Notes under the pieces: model-generated
Seen by the model: the letters and a program-made list of their open reading frames with translations, nothing else
What the model was told of the DNA's origin: nothing
The model's database searches: none
NCBI RefSeq assembly: GCF_000298195.1
Contig: NZ_BAHC01000123.1
Coordinates: forward strand, 1 to 44,593
DNA length: 44,593 bases
Direction of reading: 5' to 3'
DNA from: Gordonia rhizosphera NBRC 16068
Lineage (GTDB): Bacteria; Actinomycetota; Actinomycetes; Mycobacteriales; Mycobacteriaceae
Position numbers and translations under genes: made by a program
Shown here: in pieces, positions 16,349 to 25,408 of the stretch
Numbering within the stretch: the first letter of the stretch is position 1
Layout of the letters: each line of letters opens with the position of its first letter

Positions 16349-17392
16349 TCAGGAAGCCATCTCCTCGTCGGCGGTCTCCACAGACCGGATGGAGTTCATC
16401 GGCGGCCTGTCCTCGAGGTAGACCTCAGTGGTGTGCGGCGTGAACGAGCCATCGGGCTCCGCGGTGAACTGGGTCAGGCCGATCCCCGAGTCATCGATAC
16501 CGCAGCGGCGCATGAGGGTTCCGACGATCTGCCGGCTCATCACGCCAAGCTCGATGAGCGGGCGGTTGCGGTGCGTACGCACGCCGAGGTTGACCTGCCC
16601 GATGCCTTCGAGCCCGTAGTTGTCGAAGGTGTCGATCAGCAGGCCGATCTCGACGCCGTAGCCCGGCGCGAACGGTACCGACGAGAGCAGTTCCCGGGTG
16701 CCGGCGTATTCGCCGCCGAGGGGTTGGAGCACCCCGGTCAGATCGGGACGCTGCGAGGCCAGCAGCGGCCGCGCGACGAGTTCGGTGACGCGGCCGCCAC
16801 CGTTGGCGTCGTGTTGACCACCGGTGCGCAGCGGCCGGCGGTAGTAGCCCTTGACGAGTTGGATCCTCGGGTCGATCAGCAGCGGTCCGAGCATCTTGGG
16901 CACGAACATCGGATCGGGATCGATGAGGTCGGAGTCGACGAAGGCGATGATGTCACCGGTGGCGACGGCGATCGAGCGCCACAGCACCTCGCCCTTGCCC
17001 TTGACCGGTTCGAGCTCGGGCACGGCCTGCTCCCGGCTGATGACGGTGGCACCCGCGGCACGGGCCCGCTCGGCGGTGGCGTCGGTGGACCCGGAGTCCA
17101 GGACGATCAGCTCGTCGACCAGCGTGCCGTACAGGGGCCGGATCGACGCGATGACGTCGGCGACGGTCTCTTCCTCGTTGAGGGCCGGAAGGACCACGGA
17201 GACGGTCCGGCCGTCCTTGGCCGCGACGAGTTCGTCGATCGTCCAGTCGGGCTGTTCCCAGGTGTTCGTGGCGGCCCAGCGCTGCTTGGCCCCCATGGTG
17301 TCGGCCGGGGTCGGCCAGATGTTGGTTCTGTCCCGATTGTTGGCGACGGTCGCCTTGCGACGCGACTGGGTTCGGCGTGCCGTTTCGGTCAT
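16349..17392 (-). CDS. gpgS: Glucosyl-3-phosphoglycerate synthase
   Basis: 347 residues, GT81 family. The GT-A nucleotide-binding fold begins at VSVVLPALNEEETV. The metal-binding DSD is in IAFVDSDLIDPDP, and KGYYRRPL and GGEYAGTRELL are typical GpgS segments. It transfers glucose from UDP- or ADP-glucose to 3-phosphoglycerate, the first step of methylglucose lipopolysaccharide synthesis. ATG 17392 overlaps the folP2 stop (ATGA). The ADP-glucose made by nearby glgC is a possible donor. The first 45 residues are basic and probably disordered. Confidence 0.94.
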   Translation of the reverse strand: MTETARRTQSRRKATVANNRDRTNIWPTPADTMGAKQRWAATNTWEQPDWTIDELVAAKDGRTVSVVLPALNEEETVADVIASIRPLYGTLVDELIVLDSGSTDATAERARAAGATVISREQAVPELEPVKGKGEVLWRSIAVATGDIIAFVDSDLIDPDPMFVPKMLGPLLIDPRIQLVKGYYRRPLRTGGQHDANGGGRVTELVARPLLASQRPDLTGVLQPLGGEYAGTRELLSSVPFAPGYGVEIGLLIDTFDNYGLEGIGQVNLGVRTHRNRPLIELGVMSRQIVGTLMRRCGIDDSGIGLTQFTAEPDGSFTPHTTEVYLEDRPPMNSIRSVETADEEMAS

Positions 17393-18252
17393 GCGAGTCC
17401 CCTGACTGTTCGGGCGGGAGGTCGTGTCCCCGCGATGGCAGCGACCATGTCGACCACGCGACGAGTGGCGGCGACTTCGTGCACGCGAAAGATCCGTGCG
17501 CCGGCGGCAGCGCTCAGAGCAGTCGCGGCCAGGGTCCCCTCCAGCCGTTCGTCGAGATCCACACCCAGAGTCTCCCCTACAAAGTCCTTGTTGCTCAGTG
17601 CCATAAGCACTGGCCAGCCGGTATTAACAAGAACGTTTACGTGACGTAACAAGGCAAGCCCGTGGTGGGTGTTCTTGCCAAAATCATGTGTCGGATCGAT
17701 CACGATCGCGTCTCGCGACACCCCGGCATCGAGGGCCCGGGAAGCGCCCGCGGTCACATCGGCGACGACATCGGCCACCACATCGTCGTAGGTGACGCGG
17801 TGCGGCCGGGTGCGGACCGTGGCCCCGCCGGTGTGTGAACAGACGATTCCGGCCCTGCTGGCGGCGGCCACCTTGACCAGATCGGGGTCGGCGCCGGCCC
17901 AGGTGTCGTTGATCAGATCGGCGCCGGCGGCGCACGCGCGCTCGGCGACCTCGGCCCGCCAGGTGTCGACGCTGATGAGGACGTCGGGGTATCGGTCGCG
18001 AATCCACCCGATCATCGGGACCACCCGGTCGGTCTCCGTGGCCGCGTCGACCTCGTCACCGGGTCCGGCCTTGACGCCACCGATGTCGATGATGTCGGCG
18101 CCCTCGTCCACCACCTGGCGGACCCGCTCCTGCGCGGCCGGGTCGGCGAAGCTGGCACCTTTGTCGTAGAACGAGTCCGGTGTCCGGTTGACGATCGCCA
18201 TGACCAGAGCGCGATCGGTCGCCACGGGTCTGCCGCACAGGGTCGGGAGCAT
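17389..18252 (-). CDS. folP2: Dihydropteroate synthase homologue FolP2
   Basis: 287 residues, a TIM barrel of the DHPS family: MAIVNRTPDSFYDKG, then IIDIGGVKAGPG, ISVDTWRAEVAE, INDTWAG and a late Lys/Arg segment, IFRVHEV. Mycobacterial FolP2 has been reported to lack DHPS activity, and its place next to gpgS argues for another role; this copy shares that context. One stretch (about 17575-17660) is AT-richer than its surroundings. It includes a rare TTA leucine codon and TTACGTGACGTAA (17637-17649), a 13-bp inverted repeat inside the coding region. Start ATG 18252 is 63 nt after fadD6. Confidence 0.9.
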   Translation of the reverse strand: MLPTLCGRPVATDRALVMAIVNRTPDSFYDKGASFADPAAQERVRQVVDEGADIIDIGGVKAGPGDEVDAATETDRVVPMIGWIRDRYPDVLISVDTWRAEVAERACAAGADLINDTWAGADPDLVKVAAASRAGIVCSHTGGATVRTRPHRVTYDDVVADVVADVTAGASRALDAGVSRDAIVIDPTHDFGKNTHHGLALLRHVNVLVNTGWPVLMALSNKDFVGETLGVDLDERLEGTLAATALSAAAGARIFRVHEVAATRRVVDMVAAIAGTRPPARTVRGLA

Positions 18253-18315
18253 GGCCCCCAGGGTAACGAGACCTCCGGACCGCCTTTTCGCGGAGCCGGA
18301 CCGATCCGGCCCCGG

Positions 18316-20094
18316 TCAGCCGCGCGGCACCTTGGCGGCCGCGACCTCACGCGGATAGTCGTCGTAGAACTCGACGTAGCCGGCGTCGCGTCCGGCGAGG
18401 ACGTGGACCGCATCGTCGCCGGTGGTCTCGTAGCCCTCCTCGCGCAGCTCCACCTTCCGGTTCTTGAAGGTGGAGGTCTGTTCGAAATCGTCGACGACCC
18501 GGATGAACAGCGGCACCGCGTAGGACGGGAGTTCGCCGTAGAGGTGAGCGGCGAGTTTCACCGGATCGAGTTCGGCACCGTCGCGGAGCTTCACCGCTGC
18601 CATGCCCGCGCGCCCGTCGGTGTCCGGGATCTCCACGCCGTAGGCCACCGACTGTGCGATGGCGTCACACGAGTCGAGCGCGGCCTCCACCTCGGTGGTC
18701 GCCACGTTCTCACCCTTCCAGCGGAACGTGTCGCCGAGACGGTCGACGAAGGCGATGTGTGCGAAACCCTGATCGCGGACGAGATCACCCGAGTTGAAGT
18801 ACGCGTCGCCAGGTTTGAAGGCGTCGCGGATGACCTTCTTCTCGGTCGCGTCGTCGTCGGTGTAACCGTCGAGCGGCACCCGGTCGCTGATCTGGGCGAT
18901 GAGCAGCCCCGTACCGCCCTTGGGTACCTCGGTGAGCCGGCCGTTGCGGTCCCGGCGGGGCTCGCCGTCGGCGTCGTAGTCGACGATCTTGTAGGGCAGG
19001 GGGCAGAAGCCTGCGGTGCGTTTGACCCCGAAGGCGTTGACGAAGGCGAGGTTCATTTCGCTGGCACCGTAGAATTCGACGATGCGTTCGATACCGAATC
19101 GTTCGGCGAACTCGTCCCAGATCTCCGGGCGCATGCCGTTGCCGATGACCACCTTGACGCCGTGGGTGCGGTCGGTGGGTTTCTCCGGCTGGGCCAGCAG
19201 GTAGCGGCACAGTTCCCCGATGTAGCAGAACGCGGTGGCCCGGTTGAGGATGACGTCGTCCCAGAACCTCGACGCCGAGAACGACCGCCCGATGGCGATA
19301 CACGCGCCCGAGGCCAGCACCGACGCGAGAGCCACCGACAACGCGTTGTTGTGGTAAAGCGGCAGCGGCACGTACATGGTGTCGCTGTGACGCAGCCGGA
19401 CCGCCAGGCCGCCGATCCCCGACATGCTGGCCAGCCACCGGTTGTGGCTCATCACGCTGGCCTTGGGCAGACCGGTGGTGCCGGAAGTGAAGATGTAAAA
19501 GGCCCTGGTCGAGGCGGGCAACGTCTCGGTCACCGCCGGATTCTCCTCGGACCGACCGTCGGCAGCGATGTCGAACGCCACGAAGTCCAGCACCTGCTCC
19601 GGCAGCGCCGACGCGGGGATCGAGTCGAACGCCTCGGCGCAGTCGGGATCGTGTACCAGCACCGTCGCGCCGAGCAACGACATGCTGTGCTCCAGGATGT
19701 GACCGCGCTGGTTGTAGTTGAGCATCCCGGCCACCGCGCCGAGCTTCACCGTCGCGAGCATCAGCATCAGATCGGTCGGCGAGTTCTTGGCCAGGATGCC
19801 GACGACGTCGCCGCGGCCCACGCCGAGGTCGTCGAGCACCGCCGCATACCGGTTGACCCGGCGGTTGACCTCGCCGTAGGTCATGGTCCGGCCCTCGAAC
19901 CGGATGAACGGACGATCCGGATGTGCGGCCGCGTGTCTCTGAAAAATCGAGCCGATCGTGCGTTTGGCGTCGGCCGGCCGATAGATCAGGCCGGGAGCGT
20001 GCCGCAGCATGCCCGGCGCACTCGGAGCCATCGCGACGACGCCCCTGATCAGGTCGGTGAGACCGACGGCGTCGCGGGTGTCACTGCTCGACAT
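18316..20094 (-). CDS. fadD6: Long-chain fatty acid-CoA ligase, FadD6/FATP type
   Basis: 592 residues. The AMP-binding P-loop YIFTSGTTGLPKAS is at residues 200-213. The later motifs are FYGASEMNLAF, then YFNSGDLVRDQGFAHIAFVD and the DRLGDTFRWKGENVAT hinge, which is the very-long-chain/FATP pattern. It activates fatty acids to acyl-CoA via acyl-AMP. ATG 20094 has GAGGGAG upstream. Two inverted repeats lie in its 77-bp upstream gap. Order LOG gene - fadD6 - folP2 - gpgS is as in M. tuberculosis Rv1205-Rv1208. Confidence 0.93.
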   Translation of the reverse strand: MSSSDTRDAVGLTDLIRGVVAMAPSAPGMLRHAPGLIYRPADAKRTIGSIFQRHAAAHPDRPFIRFEGRTMTYGEVNRRVNRYAAVLDDLGVGRGDVVGILAKNSPTDLMLMLATVKLGAVAGMLNYNQRGHILEHSMSLLGATVLVHDPDCAEAFDSIPASALPEQVLDFVAFDIAADGRSEENPAVTETLPASTRAFYIFTSGTTGLPKASVMSHNRWLASMSGIGGLAVRLRHSDTMYVPLPLYHNNALSVALASVLASGACIAIGRSFSASRFWDDVILNRATAFCYIGELCRYLLAQPEKPTDRTHGVKVVIGNGMRPEIWDEFAERFGIERIVEFYGASEMNLAFVNAFGVKRTAGFCPLPYKIVDYDADGEPRRDRNGRLTEVPKGGTGLLIAQISDRVPLDGYTDDDATEKKVIRDAFKPGDAYFNSGDLVRDQGFAHIAFVDRLGDTFRWKGENVATTEVEAALDSCDAIAQSVAYGVEIPDTDGRAGMAAVKLRDGAELDPVKLAAHLYGELPSYAVPLFIRVVDDFEQTSTFKNRKVELREEGYETTGDDAVHVLAGRDAGYVEFYDDYPREVAAAKVPRG

Positions 20095-20116
20095 CAGTCA
20101 ACTACTCCCTCGGTCG

Positions 20117-20157
20117 TGACCTGTGGTCATCGCGGGTCTCGACAACGGCCGTTGTCG
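20117..20157. promoter_or_regulatory. Two inverted repeats upstream of fadD6
   Basis: CGACAACGGCCGTTGTCG (20140-20157) is a perfect 18-bp palindrome. TGACC-TGT-GGTCA (20117-20129) lies 10 bp closer to the gene. Both sit between the LOG gene stop and the fadD6 ribosome-binding site. The 18-mer is typical in size and symmetry for a TetR/FadR-like operator, but it could also act as a terminator stem for the upstream operon. Confidence 0.6.
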
Positions 20158-20171
20158 CACTATCGCCTACC

Positions 20172-20708
20172 TTACCGAGCAGTAGCAACTTCGATCGCCA
20201 TCCCCACCGAGTCGACCACGGTGAGCCGGTCCAGGGCCGCCTGCCGGACGAAACCCTGGCCGGTCAGGGACTGTAACCAGTCGAGCATCGGCGCGTAGAA
20301 CCCGCCCGGATCGAGCATCACGACGGGCTTGTCGTGCATCCCGAGATAGCCCGCGGTCCAGGTCTCGAACAGTTCCTCGAGAGTCCCGATGCCACCGGGC
20401 AGGGTGATGAACCCGTCGGCGCGGTCATCCATCTGCCGTTTGCGTTCCCGCATCGTCTCGGTGACGACGAGTTCGTCGGCTCCGAGGTCGGCGACCTCAC
20501 GTTCCATCAGGGCGCGCGGGATGATGCCGACGGTGCGTCCGCCCGCGGCACGGGTGGCCTCGGCCACCGCCCCCATCATCGAGATGTTGCCACCGCCCGA
20601 CACCAGCGTGTGCCCGCCGGTGCCGATCGCGGTGCCGAGTTCGGTGGCCAGGTCGAGGTAGGCGCCGTCGACCGGCCCGGAGGCGCAGTACACGCAGATC
20701 GCGCTCAC
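20172..20708 (-). CDS. LOG-family protein (cytokinin riboside 5'-monophosphate phosphoribohydrolase type), Rv1205-like
   Basis: 178 residues. The segments ICVYCASGPVD, TLVSGGGNISMMGAVA and FITLPGGIGTLEELFE (the PGGxGTxxE LOG motif) are present, and the catalytic Arg/Glu region is in RERKRQMDDRADG. LOG enzymes release free base from cytokinin or other nucleoside monophosphates. M. tuberculosis Rv1205 has been shown to do this. GTG 20708 overlaps the upstream LOG-like gene's stop by 4 nt (GTGA). It is the third gene of a dapE-LOG-LOG operon. Confidence 0.88.
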   Translation of the reverse strand: MSAICVYCASGPVDGAYLDLATELGTAIGTGGHTLVSGGGNISMMGAVAEATRAAGGRTVGIIPRALMEREVADLGADELVVTETMRERKRQMDDRADGFITLPGGIGTLEELFETWTAGYLGMHDKPVVMLDPGGFYAPMLDWLQSLTGQGFVRQAALDRLTVVDSVGMAIEVATAR

Positions 20709-21538
20709 CGGTCGGCGCGCCCGGCCCGGGCGGCCGCGATGATCTCGACGGCCTCGGAGGGTTCGTCGACGACATGCAGCAGGTCGAGGTCGTCGGCGGA
20801 GATCATCCGCTTGGCCAGCAGGACGTCGCGCATCCAGTCGATGAGCCCGGACCAGTGGTTGCGTCCGATGAGCACGATCGGGAACCGGACCACCTTTTTC
20901 GTCTGCACCAGCGTCAACGCCTCGAACATCTCGTCGAGGGTGCCGAAGCCGCCGGGCAGACAGACGAACGCCTGTGCGTACTTGACGAACATCGTCTTGC
21001 GCACGAAGAAGTACCGGAAGTGCATACCGGTGTCGACCCACTCGTTGAGGTGTTGCTCGAAGGGGAGCTCGATGTTCAGCCCGATCGACTTCGTACCCGA
21101 CTCCCATGCGCCGCGGTTGGCCGCCTCCATCGCGCCGGGACCACCTCCGGTGATCACGGCGTAGCCGGCCTCGCCGAGTGCCCAGCCGAGGCGAATCCCG
21201 AGTTCGAACTCTTCGCTGCCCGGGATGATCCGGGAGGACCCGAACACCGTGACGGCCTCGGCGACCTCGCTCATCGCGTCGAATCCGGCGACGAACTCCG
21301 ACTGGATGCGCAGCACCCGCCAGGAGTCGCGCATCGTGCGTTCGGCGCGAAGTGTGTTGTCGCGCGGGTCAACCCACTCGAGGAAACGACGATCGGTGGT
21401 CTGGCGCGTGTCCGGTGGTTGCTCGCGTCGCACCCGCACGGGTCCGACGTAGCGGGTCTCCGCGTCCGTCGGATCGGCGGCACGGTGACGTCCCGGTTCC
21501 CCGACGGGCCCGTGGTCAGCTGACGACATGGGGTTCAC
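20705..21538 (-). CDS. LOG-family protein, second subtype with N-terminal extension
   Basis: 277 residues. The N-terminal 75 are polar and probably flexible. The Rossmann-like domain follows with [56 protein letters not shown] and [19 protein letters not shown] (LOG motif). This fits the longer, oligomeric LOG-like group, whose substrate is less clear than for the short form. GTG 21538 overlaps the dapE stop (GTGA); ATG 21529 is an alternative three codons on. Its start and stop are both coupled to neighbours, so the three proteins are probably made together. Confidence 0.85.
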   Translation of the reverse strand: MNPMSSADHGPVGEPGRHRAADPTDAETRYVGPVRVRREQPPDTRQTTDRRFLEWVDPRDNTLRAERTMRDSWRVLRIQSEFVAGFDAMSEVAEAVTVFGSSRIIPGSEEFELGIRLGWALGEAGYAVITGGGPGAMEAANRGAWESGTKSIGLNIELPFEQHLNEWVDTGMHFRYFFVRKTMFVKYAQAFVCLPGGFGTLDEMFEALTLVQTKKVVRFPIVLIGRNHWSGLIDWMRDVLLAKRMISADDLDLLHVVDEPSEAVEIIAAARAGRADR

Positions 21539-22647
21539 GCTAATTGGCCGGAGAGAAATGCACGCAACAGATCGGCGACGGCGCCGATCTGGGAGACCGG
21601 CACCCGCTCGTCGACGCGGTGCGCCAGGTTGGGGTCACCGGGTCCGAGGTTGACCGCCGGGATGCCCAGCGCCGAGAACCGCGAGACGTCGGTCCACCCG
21701 TATTTGGCGCGGAATCTGCCGTCGGCGGCGCTCACCAGTGCCGCGGCGGCCGGATGGGACAGGCCGGGCAGCGCACCGGCCGCCGAGTCGGTCACCGCGA
21801 AGGTGAGCTCGGCGTCGGCGAGCTGGTCGGCGAACACCTCGCGGACGTGCGCGACGGCCTGCTCGACGCTGCGGTCCGGCGCGAACCGGAAGTTGACGTC
21901 GACCCAGGACTCGTCCGGGACGACGTTGCCGGCCACCCCGCCACCGATCCCGACCGCGGACAGTCCCTCCCGGTATTCGCAACCGTCGATGTCGACGCGA
22001 CGCGGGCGGTACGCGGCTAGCGTTGTCAGGACCCCGCCGAGTTTGTGAATCGCGTTGTCCCCCATCCACGATCGCGCCGAATGTGCGCGTACACCGCGGG
22101 CCGACAGGCGCACGCGCAGCGTGCCCTGACACCCGGCCTCGATGAGGCCGGCGGTCGGTTCGCCGAGAATCGCGACGTCGCCCCTGAGCCAGTCGGGAAG
22201 TTCCCGCTCGACCGCGCCGAGCCCGTTGAACTCGGCGGCGATCTCCTCGCAGTCGTAGAAGATCAGGGTCAGGTCGTGGGCCGGATCGGTCATCGTCGCC
22301 GCCAGGTGCAGGAAGACGGCGTCGCCGGATTTCATGTCGACGGTGCCGCACCCATGCAGCACGTCGCCGTCGGGCCCGCCGGTCTCGCGCCGATGCGGCA
22401 GGTTGCCCGCCACCGGCACCGTGTCCAGGTGTCCGGCGAGGATCACCCGGCTCGGGCGCCCCCGATCGGTGCGCGCAAGAACGCGATTGCCGTGCCGCAC
22501 AATCTCGAATCCGGTTGTCTGAGTACGTAATGCGGCCTCGACCGCGTCGGCGATCGCGGTCTCGTTGCGGGATTCGCTCTCGATGTCGACCAGTGCGGCG
22601 GTGAGGTCGACGGGATCGGCGTGCAGGTCGAGGACGGGCGTGCTCAC
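21535..22647 (-). CDS. dapE: Succinyl-diaminopimelate desuccinylase
   Basis: About 370 residues, M20 peptidase fold. Metal and catalytic segments are in order: [33 protein letters not shown] with the catalytic Glu, then [16 protein letters not shown] and a C-terminal [17 protein letters not shown] with the last His ligand. It releases L,L-diaminopimelate in the succinylase branch of lysine and peptidoglycan synthesis. GTG 22647 ([12 protein letters not shown]) is chosen from the family start; an upstream ATG at 22689 would add an atypical stretch. It is first gene of the dapE-LOG-LOG operon; dapD and dapC lie about 3-4 kb away. Confidence 0.93.
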   Translation of the reverse strand: MSTPVLDLHADPVDLTAALVDIESESRNETAIADAVEAALRTQTTGFEIVRHGNRVLARTDRGRPSRVILAGHLDTVPVAGNLPHRRETGGPDGDVLHGCGTVDMKSGDAVFLHLAATMTDPAHDLTLIFYDCEEIAAEFNGLGAVERELPDWLRGDVAILGEPTAGLIEAGCQGTLRVRLSARGVRAHSARSWMGDNAIHKLGGVLTTLAAYRPRRVDIDGCEYREGLSAVGIGGGVAGNVVPDESWVDVNFRFAPDRSVEQAVAHVREVFADQLADAELTFAVTDSAAGALPGLSHPAAAALVSAADGRFRAKYGWTDVSRFSALGIPAVNLGPGDPNLAHRVDERVPVSQIGAVADLLRAFLSGQLA

Positions 22648-22707
22648 GCCTTCACCGTATCGCGCGGCGGCGCCGGGCCCGGTGTGCACCGTTGCGACGC
22701 GTGCCGC

Positions 22708-23058
22708 TCACTTCTGATGGCGGGGCTGGTAGAGCTGCACCGTGAAACCGCCCGGCACCCGGAAATGGGTCACCAGGCCGTATCCGTGGTCCTCGATGTC
22801 CCCGGTGAACTCGACCCCACGCGCGGTGAGCTCACCGACGGTCTGCTCGATGTCGTCGCGGTAGAAGGAGATGTCCGCGGTCCCCGACGGCGGGTTGTCG
22901 CCGTCGGTGGGATGCACCCCGATGTCGGCTTCCGGGGCGTCGAGGATCAGCCATCCGCCACCGGTGTCGGTGCCGGGCAGCCCGAGTTTGTCGGCCAGGA
23001 AGGTCCGAAGGGCGTCGGCCTCCGTCGGGTAGAACATGGCGTGCATACCGCGGATCAC
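22708..23058 (-). CDS. VOC (glyoxalase/bleomycin-resistance fold) protein
   Basis: 116 residues with two beta-alpha-beta-beta-beta units: MHAMFYPTEADALRTFLADKL and WLILDAPEADIGVHP in the first, then DISFYRDDIEQTVGELTARG and FRVPGGFTVQLYQP in the second. The metal-binding positions are partly visible (H near the start, E in the middle). The substrate is unknown. GTG 23058 is favoured since GGAGG lies 5-6 nt upstream; ATG 23046 is an alternative. It is divergent from the alcohol dehydrogenase gene, with the palindrome GTACTGTAC (23087-23095) in between. Confidence 0.8.
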   Translation of the reverse strand: MIRGMHAMFYPTEADALRTFLADKLGLPGTDTGGGWLILDAPEADIGVHPTDGDNPPSGTADISFYRDDIEQTVGELTARGVEFTGDIEDHGYGLVTHFRVPGGFTVQLYQPRHQK

Positions 23059-23129
23059 GTGTTCCTCCACGACGTCGGCGTGAGCCGTACTGTACGCGGG
23101 TCGTGGCGGCGCGGAGCACAATCGAGCAC

Positions 23130-24146
23130 ATGTACGGCACCGTCATCCATGCGCCCCGCGACATCCGGTTCGAAGAACTCGAGGACCCGGGCATCGTCGA
23201 GCCCACCGATGCGATCATCCGGGTCTCGGCGACCTGCGTGTGCGGGTCGGACCTCTGGAACTATCGCGGCATCAACGAGATCGGGCACCCGCGTCCGATG
23301 GGTCACGAGTATGTGGGCATCGTCGAGGAGGTGGGCGCCGAGGTCACCACGGTGGCCCCGGGCGAGTTCGTGATCGGTTCGTTCTTCGCCTCCGACAACA
23401 CCTGCGAGATCTGCCGCGCCGGCTATCAGAGCGGTTGCGTGCACAGCGAACCCGTCCAGGGCGCGCAGGCGGAGTACCTGCGGGTACCGCTCGCCGACGG
23501 CACGCTCGTGGCCGCGCCCGAGGTCCCCCCCGACGACCTCGTCCCCGACCTGCTCGCCGCCTCCGACGTGCTCGGCACGGGGTGGTTCGGGGCGGTGGCC
23601 GCCGACGTCGGTCCCGGCAAGACGGTGGTCGTCGTCGGTGACGGTGCCGTCGGCCTGCTCGGTGTGCTCGCCGCACACCAACTCGGCGCGGCACGCATCA
23701 TCGCGATGAGCAGGCACGAACCGCGGCAGCGCCTCGCCCGCGACTTCGGGGCCACCGACATCGTCGAAGAGCGCGGCGACGAGGGTGTGGCCCACATCGA
23801 GGAGATGACCGATGGACTGGGGGCGCACTCGGTGATCGAGGCGGTCGGAACGCAGGAGTCGATGATGCAGGCGATCTCCTCGGCGAGGTTCGGCGGACAC
23901 GTCGGTTTCGTCGGGGTGTCCCACGGCCAGAGCATCCCGGGCGAACGCCTGTTTCGATCGGGTATTCACCTTCACGGCGGCCCGGCACGGGTGCGACGCT
24001 TCCTCCCCGATCTGATCGGGCAGATCGTCGAACGAAAGATCCACCCGGGCAAGGTGTTCGACCTCGACCTACCGTTGAGCGAGGTGGCCGAGGGCTATGC
24101 CGCGATGGATGAGCGGCGGGCGATCAAGAGCCTGTTGCGGCCATGA
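23130..24146 (+). CDS. Zinc-dependent alcohol dehydrogenase family oxidoreductase
   Basis: 338 residues, MDR superfamily. The catalytic zinc motifs are CVCGSDLW and GHEYVG. The structural lobe NTCEICRAGYQSGC holds three of the usual four cysteines, a variant common in this subgroup. The Rossmann nucleotide-binding segment is VVVVGDGAVGLLGVLAA. The substrate cannot be named; related proteins act on sorbitol-like polyols or other alcohols. ATG 23130 (MYGTVIHAPRDIRFEEL) matches the family start; an in-frame GTG at 23103 would add nine residues. Confidence 0.85.
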   Translation: MYGTVIHAPRDIRFEELEDPGIVEPTDAIIRVSATCVCGSDLWNYRGINEIGHPRPMGHEYVGIVEEVGAEVTTVAPGEFVIGSFFASDNTCEICRAGYQSGCVHSEPVQGAQAEYLRVPLADGTLVAAPEVPPDDLVPDLLAASDVLGTGWFGAVAADVGPGKTVVVVGDGAVGLLGVLAAHQLGAARIIAMSRHEPRQRLARDFGATDIVEERGDEGVAHIEEMTDGLGAHSVIEAVGTQESMMQAISSARFGGHVGFVGVSHGQSIPGERLFRSGIHLHGGPARVRRFLPDLIGQIVERKIHPGKVFDLDLPLSEVAEGYAAMDERRAIKSLLRP

Positions 24147-24187
24147 TCCGGCGGCGGGTGGCCGCCCACGCCGGGTCGAGGACGTCT

Positions 24188-24229
24188 GTCCGAAACGTTC
24201 AAGACCTCGCGACCGGCGGCGGCTACCGT
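24188..24229 (+). promoter_or_regulatory. Promoter and candidate AraC-type activator site of VOC gene
   Basis: TACCGT (24224-24229) ends 6 nt before the ATG at 24236, a leaderless -10. GTCCGAAACGTTCAAGACC (24188-24206) lies directly at the -35 place. It looks like the TTCAAGAC-containing sites I associate with AraC/VOC gene pairs, as inferred from memory rather than tested. Confidence 0.5.
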
Positions 24230-24235
24230 CGGGGC

Positions 24236-24628
24236 ATGACTTCACCCACTCTCAACGCGCTGTCCATCGTGACCGGCGACATGGCCGCCAGCATCGACTT
24301 CTACAAACGGTGCGGCCTCGTCTTCCCGGCGGGCGCCGAGCAGGAAGCGCACGCCGAGTCGCGGGCCGGTGACCTGCGCATCATGTTCGATACCCGGGCC
24401 GTCGTCGAATCGTTTACCCCGGGCTGGAGCGCACCGGTCGGCGGGCACCGGATGGCGCTGGCCTTCGAATGTGCCTCACCCGCCGACGTCGACAGGACGC
24501 ATAACGCGCTCATGGACGCCGGCTACCGAAGCCGGCATGCGCCGTTCGACGCGCCGTGGGGTCAGCGATACGCCGTCGTCGCCGACCCCGACGACAACCC
24601 GGTCGATTTCTATTGCGCCCTGGGCTGA
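24236..24628 (+). CDS. VOC-family protein paired with AraC regulator
   Basis: 130 residues. It starts MTSPTLNALSIVTGDMAASI, then DFYKRCGLVFPAG, and ends [18 protein letters not shown], the typical VOC last strands. Metal-site residues are not all obvious, so it may be a lyase/dioxygenase-like or binding protein. The ATG is placed by a leaderless -10. Its 3' end overlaps the 3' end of the convergent AraC gene by 19 bp. Such VOC/AraC pairs are common in actinobacteria and the regulator is probably its activator. Confidence 0.82.
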   Translation: MTSPTLNALSIVTGDMAASIDFYKRCGLVFPAGAEQEAHAESRAGDLRIMFDTRAVVESFTPGWSAPVGGHRMALAFECASPADVDRTHNALMDAGYRSRHAPFDAPWGQRYAVVADPDDNPVDFYCALG

Positions 24629-25371
24629 TCCGACATCAACGTCGTTGTGGCCGCGGCTGCGACCGTGGCTCCGGTTTCGGCTGCGGCGGTGAAATCGACC
24701 GGGCTGCGCCCGGTCAGGTCGACGAAGTCGCGCCACATGTGGGCGTAGTCGGCGAAGCCGCGGCGGGCAGCAACCTCCGACAGATCACCCCCGGCCCGGA
24801 GCGCGGCGGCCGCGGCCCGCATGCGCAGGATGCGCTGCAACGTCTTGGGACCGTAACCCAAGTACCGCAACGAGTGACGGTGCAATGTCCGCGTCGACAT
24901 CCCCGCCATGTCCGCGCAGGCGTCGACCGGACGGCCCGCCGCCAGACCGGAGACGACGGCCGGCAACCAGCGAGGCAGCTGCGTGCGAGGTGAGCGTGCG
25001 AGCGCCGTCAGCACGTCGGCCGGATCACCGGTCGACATCGCGTCGAGCCACCGTTCGACATCCGGGCGGGCCCACACCTCATCGAGGGGCACTCGTGCGT
25101 CGCGGAGTTCGGTGCCCGCGACACCGAGGACGGCGGGCCCGGCACCGGGGTCGAACCGTATACCGATCATCTCCTGCGAACCGCGCACCCGATACCGGAC
25201 CGGGCCGGTGTCGGGTCCGGCGACCAGGATCGACTCGCCGGTCCAGATCAGATCCATGCACCCGTCGGGCAGGATCGTCGTCGTCGGTGAGCGGTGACAT
25301 GCCCACCAGAGTGTCGCCGGAACGCGATGAGCTCGCTGCTCGGCGTAGCCGCTCACGACGGAGGTGGTCAC
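24610..25371 (-). CDS. AraC-family transcriptional regulator
   Basis: 253 residues. The N-terminal sensor part contains [20 protein letters not shown] and [17 protein letters not shown], as in the DUF6597 group. The C-terminal DNA-binding region has two helix-turn-helices, [19 protein letters not shown] and [20 protein letters not shown], followed by [11 protein letters not shown] 25371 is used because GATACT lies 6 nt upstream. Longer versions of this frame would run into the divergent dapD. It overlaps the convergent VOC gene at its 3' end, which is its likely target. Confidence 0.87.
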   Translation of the reverse strand: MTTSVVSGYAEQRAHRVPATLWWACHRSPTTTILPDGCMDLIWTGESILVAGPDTGPVRYRVRGSQEMIGIRFDPGAGPAVLGVAGTELRDARVPLDEVWARPDVERWLDAMSTGDPADVLTALARSPRTQLPRWLPAVVSGLAAGRPVDACADMAGMSTRTLHRHSLRYLGYGPKTLQRILRMRAAAAALRAGGDLSEVAARRGFADYAHMWRDFVDLTGRSPVDFTAAAETGATVAAAATTTLMSDQPRAQ

Positions 25372-25408
25372 GGTTCCAGTATCGGCGCGGCCGGTAAGCT
25401 GTGCACCC

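Noticed and set aside
18403..20298. A 631-codon plus-strand frame opposite fadD6
   Set aside because: Antisense shadow of a clear acyl-CoA ligase gene.
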